Assembly (NCBI GenBank): GCA_021848765.1
Contig: JAJZTU010000150.1
Span: 1-7,974, forward strand
Direction of reading: 5' to 3'
From: Bacillota bacterium
GTDB taxonomy: Bacteria > Bacillota > GCA-003054495 > Carboxydocellales > JAJZTU01
DNA: 7,974 bases
A program made the position numbers and the translations under genes. Each line of letters starts with the position of its first letter. Positions within the stretch are counted from its first letter, which is position 1. Below, piece by piece: positions 1-5,656 of the stretch. The notes under the pieces were generated by a model. It was not told the DNA's origin and did no database searches. It worked only from the letters and a program-made list of their open reading frames with translations.

Positions 1-219
1 ATGTATTTTTTAAGCGGGGCGGTATTTCCAGTGTCAGGATTACCGGCTTGGATGAAGCTGGTGGCAGTTGGCAATCCCATGGCTTATGGGGTAGACGCTT
101 TGAAGCACATTATCCTGGGAATTCAGGAATTTTCCTTGGTGCGGGATATTACCGTCATTTTATCAGTAACAGTTGTTGCCATGGGTATAGCTGTTTTGGT
201 TTTTAAGGGGGAAGGATAG
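1..219 (+). CDS. ABC-2 type transporter permease, C-terminal fragment (5' end outside window)
   Basis: This is the end of an integral membrane subunit of an ABC exporter. The visible 72 residues include a hydrophobic FLSGAVFP segment, the stretch GLPAWMKLVAVGNPMAYGVD and a last membrane helix at about residues 48-68, followed by a short charged tail. The pattern 'F-P-x-S-G-L-P-x-W ... NP-x-x-Y-x-x-D' is typical of the last third of ABC-2 permeases of the DrrB/NodJ type, which work with a separate ATPase to export drugs, lipids or polysaccharides. The ATG at base 1 is most likely an internal methionine, because such permeases are about 230-400 residues long, so the gene starts upstream. The stop codon lies 23 nt before the radical SAM gene, which suggests a shared transcript. 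The substrate cannot be told from this fragment. Confidence 0.85.
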   Translation: MYFLSGAVFPVSGLPAWMKLVAVGNPMAYGVDALKHIILGIQEFSLVRDITVILSVTVVAMGIAVLVFKGEG

Positions 220-242
220 CAATATATTCCGGGAGGGGTTTT

Positions 243-866
243 ATGTCAAGCAAATACGCTCAGCAAAAATCTAATGTGTACAGCTACGTGTTGGGTAGCA
301 AGTTATATTTGAATATCACCAATGCCTGTACTAACCGCTGTGAGTTCTGTGTCCGGGAGAGCGCTGCCGGGGTTACAGAAGGCAGTCTGTGGTTAGAACA
401 CCAGCCCACGCTACAAGAGGTCCTGGACTCCATTGAGCACCCTGAAAAATATGAAGAATTAGTCTTTTGCGGATTTGGGGAACCCCTGTCCAGGGTTGAT
501 GCAGTGGTTGGCATTGCCAGGGAACTCAGGAAATACGGAGTGCCTGTCAGGATTAATACCAATGGGCAGGCTAACCTCATTCATGGCCGGAATATTGTAC
601 CTGACTTGGCGGGACTGATTGATATTGTCTCCATCAGCTTGAATGCTGAATCTGCGGAAAAGTACCAGGCCATCTGTCATTCTGTTTATGGTGAAAAAGC
701 CTTTCAGGCTGTATTAGATTTCACTGCCGCCTGCAAAGCTTATATTCCCAAGGTTATTTTATCAGTGGTGGACAGACCCGGTATTAACCTGGATGCCTGC
801 CGGAAAATTGCTGAATCACTTGGGGTGGACTTCAGAGTACGGCAATGGAACCCCAGCTTAGCATAA
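243..866 (+). CDS. TatD-linked radical SAM protein
   Basis: This is a small (207-residue) radical SAM enzyme, predicted cytoplasmic. The 4Fe-4S cluster motif CX3CX2C is at C29, C33 and C36 (CTNRCEFC). The SAM-binding GFGEP motif is at residues 77-81. An RINTNGQANLIHGRNIVPDL block and an ISLNAESAEKY block follow. These blocks, and the lack of a C-terminal SPASM or second-cluster domain, match the family usually annotated as 'TatD family-associated radical SAM protein', often encoded beside or fused to a TatD nuclease. The reaction of the family is not known to me. No tatD is visible here. The ATG is preceded by GGGAGGGG about 5 nt upstream and follows the ABC permease gene by 23 nt. The stop codon overlaps the A-run that forms the T-tract of the opposing transcript's terminator. 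The family call is strong, but substrate and product are unknown. Confidence 0.88.
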   Translation: MSSKYAQQKSNVYSYVLGSKLYLNITNACTNRCEFCVRESAAGVTEGSLWLEHQPTLQEVLDSIEHPEKYEELVFCGFGEPLSRVDAVVGIARELRKYGVPVRINTNGQANLIHGRNIVPDLAGLIDIVSISLNAESAEKYQAICHSVYGEKAFQAVLDFTAACKAYIPKVILSVVDRPGINLDACRKIAESLGVDFRVRQWNPSLA

Positions 867-912
867 AAAAAGCCTTGGTAAGGAACAGGGCTCCGGTAGA
901 GTACGGAGCCCT
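864..912 (-). terminator. Rho-independent terminator for the minus-strand operon
   Basis: Bases 887-895 (AGGGCTCCG) pair perfectly with 904-912 (CGGAGCCCT) around an 8-nt loop. Read on the minus strand, this is followed by a second small hairpin (CCTT-ACC-AAGG) and then a run of seven T (complement of 865-871). It lies just past the stop of the 70-residue gene, so it should end transcripts coming from the right. On the plus strand the 9-bp hairpin has no good T-run, so it would end the radical SAM transcript only weakly. The main hairpin is about 15 nt from the T-run, which is unusual; the smaller 4-bp hairpin is the one directly next to it. Confidence 0.6.
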
Positions 913-918
913 TAACAG

Positions 919-1131
919 TTACCTTTGCCAATCAATGGTATCCAAGTCCACGGTGGTAAGCTCGGAAGCGTCAAGGGTAATTAAACCGGCGGAATCCAGC
1001 TCCTTTACGACCTCAAACAAGGAATCTTTTTTTTCTGGAGGCAATCCTTTTACAAAGTCATTGATTTCTTCTACAGGAACATTGTTTTCAAACTTTATTC
1101 CACCATACTTAACAAATTTTTTAGGGACCAT
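919..1131 (-). CDS. Small hypothetical protein (70 aa), second gene of the L,D-transpeptidase unit
   Basis: I do not recognise this protein. It is 70 residues, predicted soluble, with no signal peptide or membrane helix. It begins MVPKKFVKYGG and then becomes strongly acidic, with a probable amphipathic helix (VEEINDFVKGLPPEKKDSLFEVVKEL written in parts: VEEINDFVKG, then PEKKDSLFEVVKEL) and a tail rich in Asp and Thr ending in IDWQR. The coding call is supported by an excellent ribosome binding site, AAGGAGG (complement of 1140-1146), 8 nt before the ATG. The start lies 19 nt after the transpeptidase stop on the same strand, and a terminator-like hairpin follows the stop codon. The opposite-strand reading frame over this region lacks such support. 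The function is unknown; position suggests co-expression with the cell-wall enzyme. Confidence 0.75.
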   Translation of the reverse strand: MVPKKFVKYGGIKFENNVPVEEINDFVKGLPPEKKDSLFEVVKELDSAGLITLDASELTTVDLDTIDWQR

Positions 1132-1150
1132 CCGCTAAACCTCCTTCTTC

Positions 1151-1912
1151 CTACTTTAAGCCCAGGGCGGCATAATCATCCTCATCAACCTGACCGGTTT
1201 CAGGAAGCTTGTAAACTTTTTGAAATTTTTTTAAGCCTTGTTCGGTACCCCACCCAAAAATGCCATCACATTTACCCTGATAAAAACCCCATTTCTTTAA
1301 CCGTTCCTGGACTAACACAACGTCAGTGCCTTTGTCACCGTTAACGAGTACTTTCCATGGTCGGTGCAAGCGGCCAAAAGGATTTCCCACAATAGTAACC
1401 GGGGTGCCCACTTTAATCCAGGGATAAAGCTCTTCAACATCCCAATTAAACATTCTGATACACCCCCCACTTTCCTCACCGCCAATTGAGTAGGGTTTAT
1501 TAGTACCGTGAATCCCATAAAGACCCCAGGTTACATCAAGCAGCATGAATCTTGAACCAAAGCCATCACCCCAATCTTTGGCCTTGCGGATAATTTTCCA
1601 GTTGCCTATGGGAGTGGGGGTTTCGGGTTTTCCTACTGCTACCCTGAACGTTTTGTAAGGTTCATTATCATTAAACACCGTAAGGGTGCGTCTTTGAGTA
1701 TCAATAATTATACTTACGTCTCCCGTAGGAGGGGGATATTTCTTTTTGCCCTCCTTTTGAGCCGTACTTCTGGGCAATGCCCCTGTAAAAGTTTCACAAT
1801 TATGTTGTTTTATTTTATACCAGGTACTGTCGTGAACTTCCTTAGCATAAACTGCTTCCGGATATCTAAAGGCAAGGAAAAAAAGTAAAATGATTAGCAA
1901 ATAACGGCGCAA
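1151..1912 (-). CDS. Secreted L,D-transpeptidase (YkuD domain) with C-terminal peptidoglycan-binding domain
   Basis: This enzyme is predicted to form 3-3 cross-links in, or attach residues to, peptidoglycan outside the membrane. Residues 1-23 form a signal peptide (RRYLLIILLFFLAF, cleavage likely after VYA). The YkuD domain runs from about 66 to 176. It starts at SIIIDTQRRTLTVF, contains TPTPIGNW at about 98-105 and the HGTN motif at 135-138, and carries the catalytic SGGCIRM, with nucleophile Cys151 and His135 as the conserved partner. A PG_binding_1 domain (about 195-250) shows DVVLVQERLKKWGFY, CDGIFGWGTE and GLKKFQKVYKL. The start is TTG: the complement of CTCCT at 1922-1926 gives AGGAG 9 nt upstream, and the signal peptide begins at this codon. 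The 70-residue gene follows 19 nt downstream. Whether it acts on vegetative wall or spore cortex cannot be told from the sequence. Confidence 0.93.
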   Translation of the reverse strand: MRRYLLIILLFFLAFRYPEAVYAKEVHDSTWYKIKQHNCETFTGALPRSTAQKEGKKKYPPPTGDVSIIIDTQRRTLTVFNDNEPYKTFRVAVGKPETPTPIGNWKIIRKAKDWGDGFGSRFMLLDVTWGLYGIHGTNKPYSIGGEESGGCIRMFNWDVEELYPWIKVGTPVTIVGNPFGRLHRPWKVLVNGDKGTDVVLVQERLKKWGFYQGKCDGIFGWGTEQGLKKFQKVYKLPETGQVDEDDYAALGLK

Positions 1913-2001
1913 TTACTTCAACTCCTGACAATTAAAATTAGGTAGGGGGAATACCAAGTTTATTATTCCACTGCTCCTTACCTGTTCATGCAAACCTGGG
2001 T

Positions 2002-2029
2002 TTATTAAAAAAAATCTTTTAAAAAGCAA
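2002..2029 (-). promoter_or_regulatory. Possible sigma-A type promoter for the L,D-transpeptidase unit
   Basis: On the minus strand, TTGCTT (complement of 2024-2029) is followed after 16 nt by TAATAA (complement of 2002-2007), about 90 nt before the TTG start. The spacer is almost pure A/T. The -10 box matches TATAAT poorly, and such AT-rich DNA gives chance matches, so this is only a candidate. Confidence 0.25.
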
Positions 2030-2061
2030 TGTGTCTTCTGGAAATGCGGCAAATTGAAGCA

Positions 2062-2088
2062 GCCAAGTGCTACAACCGGGCACTTGGC
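2062..2088. repeat. Perfect 9-bp inverted repeat in the divergent intergenic region
   Basis: GCCAAGTGC (2062-2070) and GCACTTGGC (2080-2088) are exact reverse complements separated by 9 nt (TACAACCGG). The element sits in the 270-nt space between the divergent transpeptidase and lipoprotein genes. Neither side has a T-run, so it is not a typical intrinsic terminator. It could be an operator, bound by a dimeric regulator, or an RNA hairpin in the lipoprotein leader. Apart from this repeat and a weak minus-strand promoter candidate, the 1913-2182 stretch shows nothing I can name. Confidence 0.5.
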
Positions 2089-2182
2089 CTATCTGATTAG
2101 ACATCTCATACCAGCAGGAAAAAAGCAACGTCCGGAGAATATATTATTAACTAACAGAAAGGTGGCAGAAAGGAAATTTAGC

Positions 2183-2842
2183 ATGAGAAAAATCAGCACA
2201 CTCCTCGTTGCTCTATTTATCCTGTTTGGTCTTTTTTTTATTACCGGTTGCAGCAATATTTCCGGAAGAACCCCTCCGGGAACAAGTCCTGGCTCCAAAA
2301 TTGACGAGGCCCAATTTGAGCTATGGCTAAAGCTAGACGCTATCGAGGCCTTTAATGCCGCCATTGACCGGGATTACCGAAGGTTGACTGTAATTTCAGG
2401 TTCATTAAACAAGCTGCGAAGTTCTGACCATCCTGAACTGGTATTAGGAACTGTCCTGGGTGCTACTGAATCAACCATTTTTATTAAAGAATCCGAGTAC
2501 AGGAGGATGGATAACAATATTAATCTTCCTGCGGCAGTTAAAAAGGAATTGGCCCCGGCCGGATTACTGAGTGTATTGAACAAAAACCATCTGGTCCTTG
2601 AACATACCTACCGGGATGTGCTCAAACCCTATGCGGAAAAAGTTGTCAACAAACAAACCCTGAGTGTGGGGCAGGAGAAGTCCGTGGACAAAACCGTAGA
2701 CTTGTTATTAGGGATTACCCAATACTATAGTCGCTTGAGTCAGGACCGGAAGAACATGTCCGTGGACGAAGTCGAATCACTGGTCCGTGAACTGGATAAA
2801 CTGCAGACTCAACTCGGCGCTGTCTACTTTCCCGCCAAATAG
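2183..2842 (+). CDS. Predicted lipoprotein of unknown function (219 aa)
   Basis: The protein begins with a lipoprotein signal peptide: MRK, a hydrophobic run (LLVALFILFGLFF) and the lipobox ITGC, with the lipidated cysteine at residue 23. It is therefore predicted to be anchored on the outer face of the membrane. A Ser/Gly/Pro-rich linker (about 24-38) precedes a region of about 180 residues that looks mostly helical and contains no motif I recognise. An in-frame ATG at 2054 would add 43 residues, but it was not chosen: it would bury the signal peptide and run through the inverted repeat, whereas ATG 2183 has AAAGGA 8 nt upstream. The ASCH gene follows 17 nt downstream, so the two are probably co-transcribed. 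No family assignment is made. Confidence 0.8.
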   Translation: MRKISTLLVALFILFGLFFITGCSNISGRTPPGTSPGSKIDEAQFELWLKLDAIEAFNAAIDRDYRRLTVISGSLNKLRSSDHPELVLGTVLGATESTIFIKESEYRRMDNNINLPAAVKKELAPAGLLSVLNKNHLVLEHTYRDVLKPYAEKVVNKQTLSVGQEKSVDKTVDLLLGITQYYSRLSQDRKNMSVDEVESLVRELDKLQTQLGAVYFPAK

Positions 2843-2859
2843 AGGAGGATGAAATCCAC

Positions 2860-3207
2860 ATGCGTGCACTGAATTTTTATTCCTCAAATTACCATGGTCA
2901 TTTGTTGTGCAGAAAAAAAACCTGTACCATCCGGCTGGGAGACAAAACCGCCAAGTATAGTGAGGGAGACATTGTCTGGGTTACCGCAGGTAATCGTTAT
3001 TCACCCAGGAAAAAGGTATTTACCGGTGTCCTGGATAGGGTTCAATTAAAGACCATCAAGGAATTAACTCCTGAAGATTTACGGGGTGAAAGCCCGGACA
3101 TCCGCAGCCACCGGGATGTAGTGGATTATCTCTCGGAAATATACGGACGCACTGTTTCCGAGGATGACACAGTTACAGTCATTTATTTCTCTGAGATAAT
3201 TGAATAA
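2860..3207 (+). CDS. ASCH-domain (PUA-like) protein
   Basis: This is a 115-residue protein whose first half fits the ASCH superfamily, a small beta-barrel related to the PUA RNA-binding fold. It has the basic segment CRKKTCTIRLGDKTAKY at about 17-33, corresponding to the family's G-x-K-x-x-T-x-R type motif, followed by EGDIVWVTAG. The second half (IKELTPEDLRGE, then DVVDYLSEIYGR, then DDTVTVIYFSEI) is the typical helix-plus-last-strand arrangement. ASCH proteins are proposed to bind RNA or modified nucleosides. Some small members hydrolyse N4-acetylcytidine, but this protein is too divergent by eye for that to be claimed. The start has GAGGAGG 11 nt upstream, and the gene lies 17 nt after the lipoprotein stop. 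It ends about 20 nt before a strong bidirectional terminator. The domain call is good; the function is unknown. Confidence 0.75.
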   Translation: MRALNFYSSNYHGHLLCRKKTCTIRLGDKTAKYSEGDIVWVTAGNRYSPRKKVFTGVLDRVQLKTIKELTPEDLRGESPDIRSHRDVVDYLSEIYGRTVSEDDTVTVIYFSEIIE

Positions 3208-3228
3208 TGATGGGTATATAATCTAAAG

Positions 3229-3264
3229 CAAGCCAGGAACGGAATTTTCACCGTTCCTGGCTTG
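3229..3264. terminator. Bidirectional intrinsic terminator between convergent genes
   Basis: CAAGCCAGGAACGG (3229-3242) pairs perfectly over 14 bp with CCGTTCCTGGCTTG (3251-3264) around an 8-nt AATTTTCA loop. On the plus strand it is followed by ATAATTTGTTTA. On the minus strand it is followed by CTTTAGATTATATA. Neither tail is a pure T-run, but both are AT-rich and the stem is very stable. It lies between the ASCH gene stop and the end of the convergent DUF2225 gene, so it can serve both transcripts. Confidence 0.85.
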
Positions 3265-3273
3265 ATAATTTGT

Positions 3274-4311
3274 TTAGTCAGGTTTTCTGATGGGGGAGGA
3301 TAGAGCTTGGACCAAATACTCACGCAGGACAACTTCATCCTGCAACCGGTCAGCAGGGATTTCGACCTGGCTGACAGCATCCAGCACAGCCCGTACGACT
3401 GCGGCCTTTTCTAAAAGCCGGTGGTGTTGCTCATAGGCTTTATTGGTTATTCCCTGTAGCCAGGTGACCTGGTCCTGGTATAGATGAACCAGCATGTTTA
3501 CGGTGGGGCGATTGCCGGAGGGTAAGGGATTAACTGTGCCGGAAGTGGCTGCCGGGTCGGAAGCAAGGGCTTGGGATTCGGACTGTCCGGCAGAACTTTC
3601 CGTTTCCTCTGGGGGCATTTGCCCCGAATCCCCCAGCTCTTTGGCTTCGTTCTTGGCCAGCAACCACTGATCCCGTGCCAGCCTGTCCACCTCAGCCTCC
3701 CGTTTAATTCCCGGATGGCGTACCGCCCTGCTAAACCACAGAATTGCTTCCCTGGGATGACCGGCACGGCGATTGAGTTCACCAATCAAATAGAGCATTT
3801 TGGGCTCACTAACCCGAGTATCGTTACTCTCTCCTTCATAGGCTTTCTGGTATTGATCAGCCGCCCCGGCAATGAAATCTTTTTCCTGAGTTTGCTTGCC
3901 CGCAAACCGGCAAGCCCAAGCAGCCCTGAGAAACAGAGCCCCTAAATAGCTTGCTTTGGCATGGTAGATCTGGGCGGTGCGGATCGCCAGTTCACAGCTG
4001 CGAATTACCACATCCCAAGTGCGTTCTCCTGAGAAATCCGGCTCATCCCCTTTAAACAGGCTTAGTCCCTTTTTTAGCCGGTCCAGTTGAAAGTCACTGA
4101 GTGGATCTTGAAAGTGCTGGTCAGTAGCAGCAAAATGACACTGTGGACATACCCATACGCTATAGACTAAGGGGTTTGCTCCTTCATAAATAACACAAAA
4201 GTCAGTATCCCTTCGTAAAACCCTCAGGGCAGAACTTCTAATCCTTTGGACCTTAAACTTGGTTGAACAAATTGGACAGGTTTGTTCCTGAGAAAAAATG
4301 GGCGAAACCAC
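3274..4311 (-). CDS. DUF2225 family protein with N-terminal zinc-ribbon cysteines and C-terminal extension
   Basis: This is a predicted cytoplasmic protein of 345 residues. The N-terminus carries two CPxC pairs (C12-P-I-C15 and C55-P-Q-C58), the likely zinc-binding knuckles of DUF2225 proteins, with the family-typical YSVWVCPQCHFAATDQHF block. Residues of about 95-225 form paired helices resembling TPR repeats (SYLGALFLRAAW, then MLYLIGELNRRAGHPREAILWFSRAV). A Ser/Pro/Ala/Gln-rich linker (about 228-270) and a helical C-terminal segment of about 75 residues follow, which is longer than I would expect for the family core. The start is GTG, with GGGAGG 6 nt upstream. The gene stands alone, convergent with the ASCH gene and divergent from the queuosine operon. 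The molecular role of the family is not known to me; the zinc knuckles plus TPR-like helices suggest a protein- or nucleic-acid-binding role (inference). Confidence 0.85.
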   Translation of the reverse strand: MVSPIFSQEQTCPICSTKFKVQRIRSSALRVLRRDTDFCVIYEGANPLVYSVWVCPQCHFAATDQHFQDPLSDFQLDRLKKGLSLFKGDEPDFSGERTWDVVIRSCELAIRTAQIYHAKASYLGALFLRAAWACRFAGKQTQEKDFIAGAADQYQKAYEGESNDTRVSEPKMLYLIGELNRRAGHPREAILWFSRAVRHPGIKREAEVDRLARDQWLLAKNEAKELGDSGQMPPEETESSAGQSESQALASDPAATSGTVNPLPSGNRPTVNMLVHLYQDQVTWLQGITNKAYEQHHRLLEKAAVVRAVLDAVSQVEIPADRLQDEVVLREYLVQALSSPIRKPD

Positions 4312-4509
4312 AGATATCCTCCCTTCGTGTTGAAAAATGTCGACTTAAATAATATTCCACCTACTGATGATTTTTCCTTCAAAAGAGCATATTTCTATAA
4401 AAAAAGAGGATTTGTGTAAAATAGCAACGAATATTTATGCGAATGTTTCTCAAAGTTCTGGATTAACTTGGCAACACTTGATTTAAATCGTTAATTATCT
4501 AAACCGGGT

Positions 4510-4540
4510 TTGCAATGTCCTGCCCGAAAATTGATATACT
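4510..4540 (+). promoter_or_regulatory. Extended -10 promoter of the preQ0 (que) operon
   Basis: TG-A-TATACT (4532-4540) is an extended -10 element with five of six matches to TATAAT. The best upstream hexamer is TTGCAA (4510-4515) at a long 19-nt spacing, which the TGn extension can compensate for. Transcription would start near 4547, leaving a leader of only about 20 nt that holds the GAGGAGG ribosome binding site (4551-4557) of queD. The rest of the 4312-4509 intergenic DNA is AT-rich. It contains a GATTTAAATC palindrome (4480-4489), but I see no other gene or structured RNA. Confidence 0.5.
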
Positions 4541-4567
4541 AGTCTTAGATGAGGAGGAGTATCCAGA

Positions 4568-4960
4568 ATGTACGAACTGTCGATCAAAGGACACTTTGAT
4601 GCGGCCCATTTTCTGAGGGACTATCCGGGCAAGTGCTCCCAAATTCACGGGCATACCTGGGAAGTTGAAGCTGTTATAGCAGGTGCTGAGCTGGACGGCT
4701 TGGGCATGTTAATAGATTTTTCCGTTTTGAAGCGCAATCTCAAGGAAGCGCTGGCCCAATTTGATCACCGGCTGATCAATGAACTGGCCGGGTTTGGTAA
4801 AGGGGAACTAAACCCAACTGCTGAGAACCTTGCCAAGTTCATCTATGAACAGTTGCAGTCCAGAATAGAAACTGAAACCGGGGACGGGAAAAATATTAAA
4901 GTTATCAGGGTCCAGGTCTGGGAATCCCCCAATGCCAGTGCCACCTACAAGGAGGTCTGA
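4568..4960 (+). CDS. queD: 6-carboxy-5,6,7,8-tetrahydropterin synthase QueD
   Basis: QueD converts 7,8-dihydroneopterin triphosphate, the FolE product, to 6-carboxytetrahydropterin in the cytoplasm. This is the second step of queuosine-precursor synthesis. At 130 residues it has normal family length. The zinc ligands are H14 (FDAAHFL) and H27/H29 (IHGHTW). The catalytic Cys23 lies in the GKCSQIHGH context typical of QueD. The DH pair of the active-site relay is D66-H67 (FDHRLIN), and the substrate-anchoring Glu is E119 (VWESPNASATY). The CxxxHGH arrangement separates it from eukaryotic PTPS, where the Cys lies further along. GAGGAGG lies 10 nt upstream of the ATG. The gene opens the operon behind an extended -10 promoter and ends 2 nt before queC. 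Confidence 0.95.
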   Translation: MYELSIKGHFDAAHFLRDYPGKCSQIHGHTWEVEAVIAGAELDGLGMLIDFSVLKRNLKEALAQFDHRLINELAGFGKGELNPTAENLAKFIYEQLQSRIETETGDGKNIKVIRVQVWESPNASATYKEV

Positions 4961-4962
4961 CC

Positions 4963-5631
4963 GTGGGTGCTATTGTACTGTTATCAGGAGGTCTGGATTC
5001 CAGTGTTTGTCTGGCCCAGGCTGTGACCAAGCATAAAAAGATTCTGGTGATTACTTTTGACTATGGCCAAAAAGCCAGGGAGAGGGAACTCCTGGCCTCT
5101 GAACAGTTAGCAAATTATTATGGAGTTTCCAGGGAAGTAATCAAGCTGGATTTCTTGCAGAGGATAACCAAAACAAGTCTGGTAAACTACGGTGAGCAAC
5201 CTCCGGAACCTGACGAAAGCGACTTGGACGATATTCAGGGTGCAGCAAAGGAAACTGCCCATAAGGTTTGGGTTCCCAATCGCAATGGCCTCTTCATCAA
5301 CATTGCTGCGTGTTTTGCCGAGTCAGGGGATTATGAGTGGATAATTACCGGTTTTAACCGTGAGGAGGCTGCCACATTTCCGGATAATACTGTTGAGTTT
5401 TTAAATAGGTCCTCCTCCGCACTGGAACTCTCTACTTTAAGCCGTCCCAGTGTAATCAGCTATACCCAGGATTTAGACAAAGCGGGCATTGTCAAGCTGG
5501 GGCAAGAGTTAGGATTACCCTTCAGGTACATTTGGAGCTGTTATCATGGTTATCAGGAAATGTGCGGCCGCTGCGAAAGCTGCCGGCGCTTTTCCAGAGC
5601 CATGAAAAAGGCTGGAGTTGCCCGGGAGTAA
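4963..5631 (+). CDS. queC: 7-cyano-7-deazaguanine (preQ0) synthase QueC
   Basis: QueC is an ATP-dependent PP-loop enzyme that turns 7-carboxy-7-deazaguanine and ammonia into preQ0. The 222-residue length is normal. The PP-loop SGGLDSS is at residues 8-14. The VPNRNGLFINIAACFAE block follows near the middle. The C-terminal zinc site has four cysteines, C193, C201, C204 and C207 (CYHGYQEMCGRCESC). The substrate-region sequence GFNREEAATFPDN differs from the GxNxxDYSGYPDC version of Escherichia and Bacillus proteins and resembles the variant I associate with archaeal and thermophile-type QueC. The start is GTG, and its AAGGAGGT Shine-Dalgarno lies inside the end of queD, so translation is probably coupled. 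No glutaminase domain is attached. Confidence 0.95.
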   Translation: MGAIVLLSGGLDSSVCLAQAVTKHKKILVITFDYGQKARERELLASEQLANYYGVSREVIKLDFLQRITKTSLVNYGEQPPEPDESDLDDIQGAAKETAHKVWVPNRNGLFINIAACFAESGDYEWIITGFNREEAATFPDNTVEFLNRSSSALELSTLSRPSVISYTQDLDKAGIVKLGQELGLPFRYIWSCYHGYQEMCGRCESCRRFSRAMKKAGVARE

Positions 5632-5656
5632 CAGGAGGAAAGGAGGAACTGTCATA

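Noticed and set aside
845..1138. Plus-strand 97-residue reading frame opposite the small minus-strand gene
   Set aside because: It has no convincing ribosome binding site, overlaps the end of the radical SAM gene and the terminator hairpin, and has a low-complexity Ser-rich translation. The minus-strand gene has a strong Shine-Dalgarno.
2054..2182. N-terminal extension of the lipoprotein from ATG 2054
   Set aside because: It would place 43 residues before a clear lipoprotein signal peptide and run through the inverted repeat. ATG 2183 has a good Shine-Dalgarno, and signal peptide and lipobox start correctly from it.
3571..3945. Plus-strand 124-residue reading frame inside the DUF2225 gene
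   Set aside because: It is a shadow of the minus-strand DUF2225 gene, which has family motifs and a proper start. The plus-strand translation resembles no protein.
4328..4344. Two Spo0A-box-like heptamers, TGTTGAA and TGTCGAC, 10 bp apart, upstream of the DUF2225 gene
   Set aside because: Each has a mismatch to TGTCGAA, and such short motifs arise by chance in AT-rich DNA. No promoter geometry supports them.
4478..4491. FNR/CRP-like site TTGAT-TTAA-ATCGT upstream of the que promoter
   Set aside because: Only 8 of 10 positions match the FNR consensus, and oxygen control of queuosine genes has no support in the window.
4504..4536. Possible preQ1-I riboswitch: CGGG, 14-nt loop, CCCG, then A-rich AAAATTGATA
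   Set aside because: The stem is only 4 bp, the loop is too long, the A-rich tail lacks the usual pairing end, and the element overlaps the -10 promoter region, so it would not be transcribed from that promoter.
5633..5646. Tandem AGGAGG motifs before the DUF366 gene as a special regulatory element
   Set aside because: Purine-rich duplicated Shine-Dalgarno sequences are common in such genomes, and only the second has normal spacing to ATG 5657. No further structure was seen.
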